DNA from: Trichinella spiralis | Lineage: Eukaryota; Nematoda; Enoplea; Trichinellida; Trichinellidae | Length of the DNA stretch: 24,847 nucleotides | Assembly: GCA_000181795.3 (NCBI GenBank) | Contig: CM012953.1 | Span: 15,540,051 to 15,564,897, forward strand | Direction: 5' to 3' | Shown: positions 24,680 through 24,847 of the stretch, piece after piece | Layout of the letters: each line of letters starts with the position of its first letter | Position numbering within the stretch: the stretch's first letter is position 1 | Made by a program: the position numbers and the translations under genes | Notes under the pieces: generated by a model | Databases searched by the model: none | Told to the model about the DNA's origin: nothing | The model's input: only the letters and a program-made list of their open reading frames with translations

Positions 24680-24847
24680 TTTTGAAATGAGAGGTCGACA
24701 GTTTGGTGACTACAAGAATTATTTTCAATAATTTTCCCTTTCATAAAAAAATATACTTTAAAGTTGTGCAAAATTTAAAATTTAAAAGTTCATTTTTCCT
24801 GATGATACCTTTTGCCTCAAACTTGACGTTCTGACAATTTCGAGACA
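24680..24847. other. Window end, nothing recognised
   Basis: A/T-rich sequence without a reading frame or motif that I can support. Confidence 0.5.

Overview
The window looks like a nuclear contig from an AT-rich animal genome, most likely a nematode. The genes are compact and multi-exon, and most introns are 50-80 bp with GT..AG ends and T-rich acceptors ending in cag or tag. Intergenic DNA is strongly A/T rich. Every confident gene is on the + strand. The start of the window lies inside a protein phosphatase 1-like gene of the divergent kind that nematodes often duplicate. Several start codons sit 3-5 nt after an AG, which would suit spliced-leader trans-splicing. A Trichinella-like (Dorylaimia) nematode is possible, but that is an inference; the sequence itself only supports a metazoan.

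Layout: (1) 17-531, 3' end of a PP1-like Ser/Thr phosphatase. (2) 532-3709, a long AT-rich stretch with one possible small inverted-repeat element and a possible spliced 5' leader for the next gene. (3) 3725-5850, an eight-exon IGF2BP/IMP RNA-binding protein with four KH modules. (4) 7219-7719, a single-exon HIT zinc-finger protein resembling ZNHIT2. (5) 7902-8681, a five-exon gene for mitochondrial ribosomal protein L21, which cannot be seen as a long ORF. (6) 8682-10427, intergenic, holding a GC-rich 654-bp block with the hallmarks of a fossil solo LTR (9104-9757), then the hsp70 promoter. (7) 10428-12704, a six-exon cytosolic HSP70 ending in EEVD. (8) 12705-14104, intergenic, with a second GC-rich island. 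(9) 14105-15669, an eight-exon mitochondrial malate dehydrogenase. (10) 15853-17126, an eight-exon gene for mitochondrial ribosomal protein L13. (11) 17127-19142, AT-rich intergenic. (12) 19143-23452, a five-exon MFSD6-type major facilitator transporter with a 2.1-kb second intron. (13) 23492-24847, AT-rich, with at most a tiny doubtful minus-strand gene.

How the genes relate: three of the eight encode mitochondrial matrix proteins (MDH2, bL21m, uL13m). Both mitoribosomal genes start about 182 nt behind the stop codon of the gene upstream, a tight head-to-tail arrangement that stands out against the 1-3 kb gaps elsewhere. This suggests two small operon-like or shared-promoter pairs (ZNHIT2-like/MRPL21 and MDH2/MRPL13). 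I found no clearly new multi-gene system. The most notable items are these two pairs, the lost GXXG loop in KH3 of the IMP protein, the apparent absence of RRM domains in that protein, the solo LTR candidate, and an unidentified broken reading frame inside an MFSD6 intron. All exon joins were made by hand from splice-site and reading-frame consistency, with protein similarity recalled from knowledge of the families; no alignment or database search was run.
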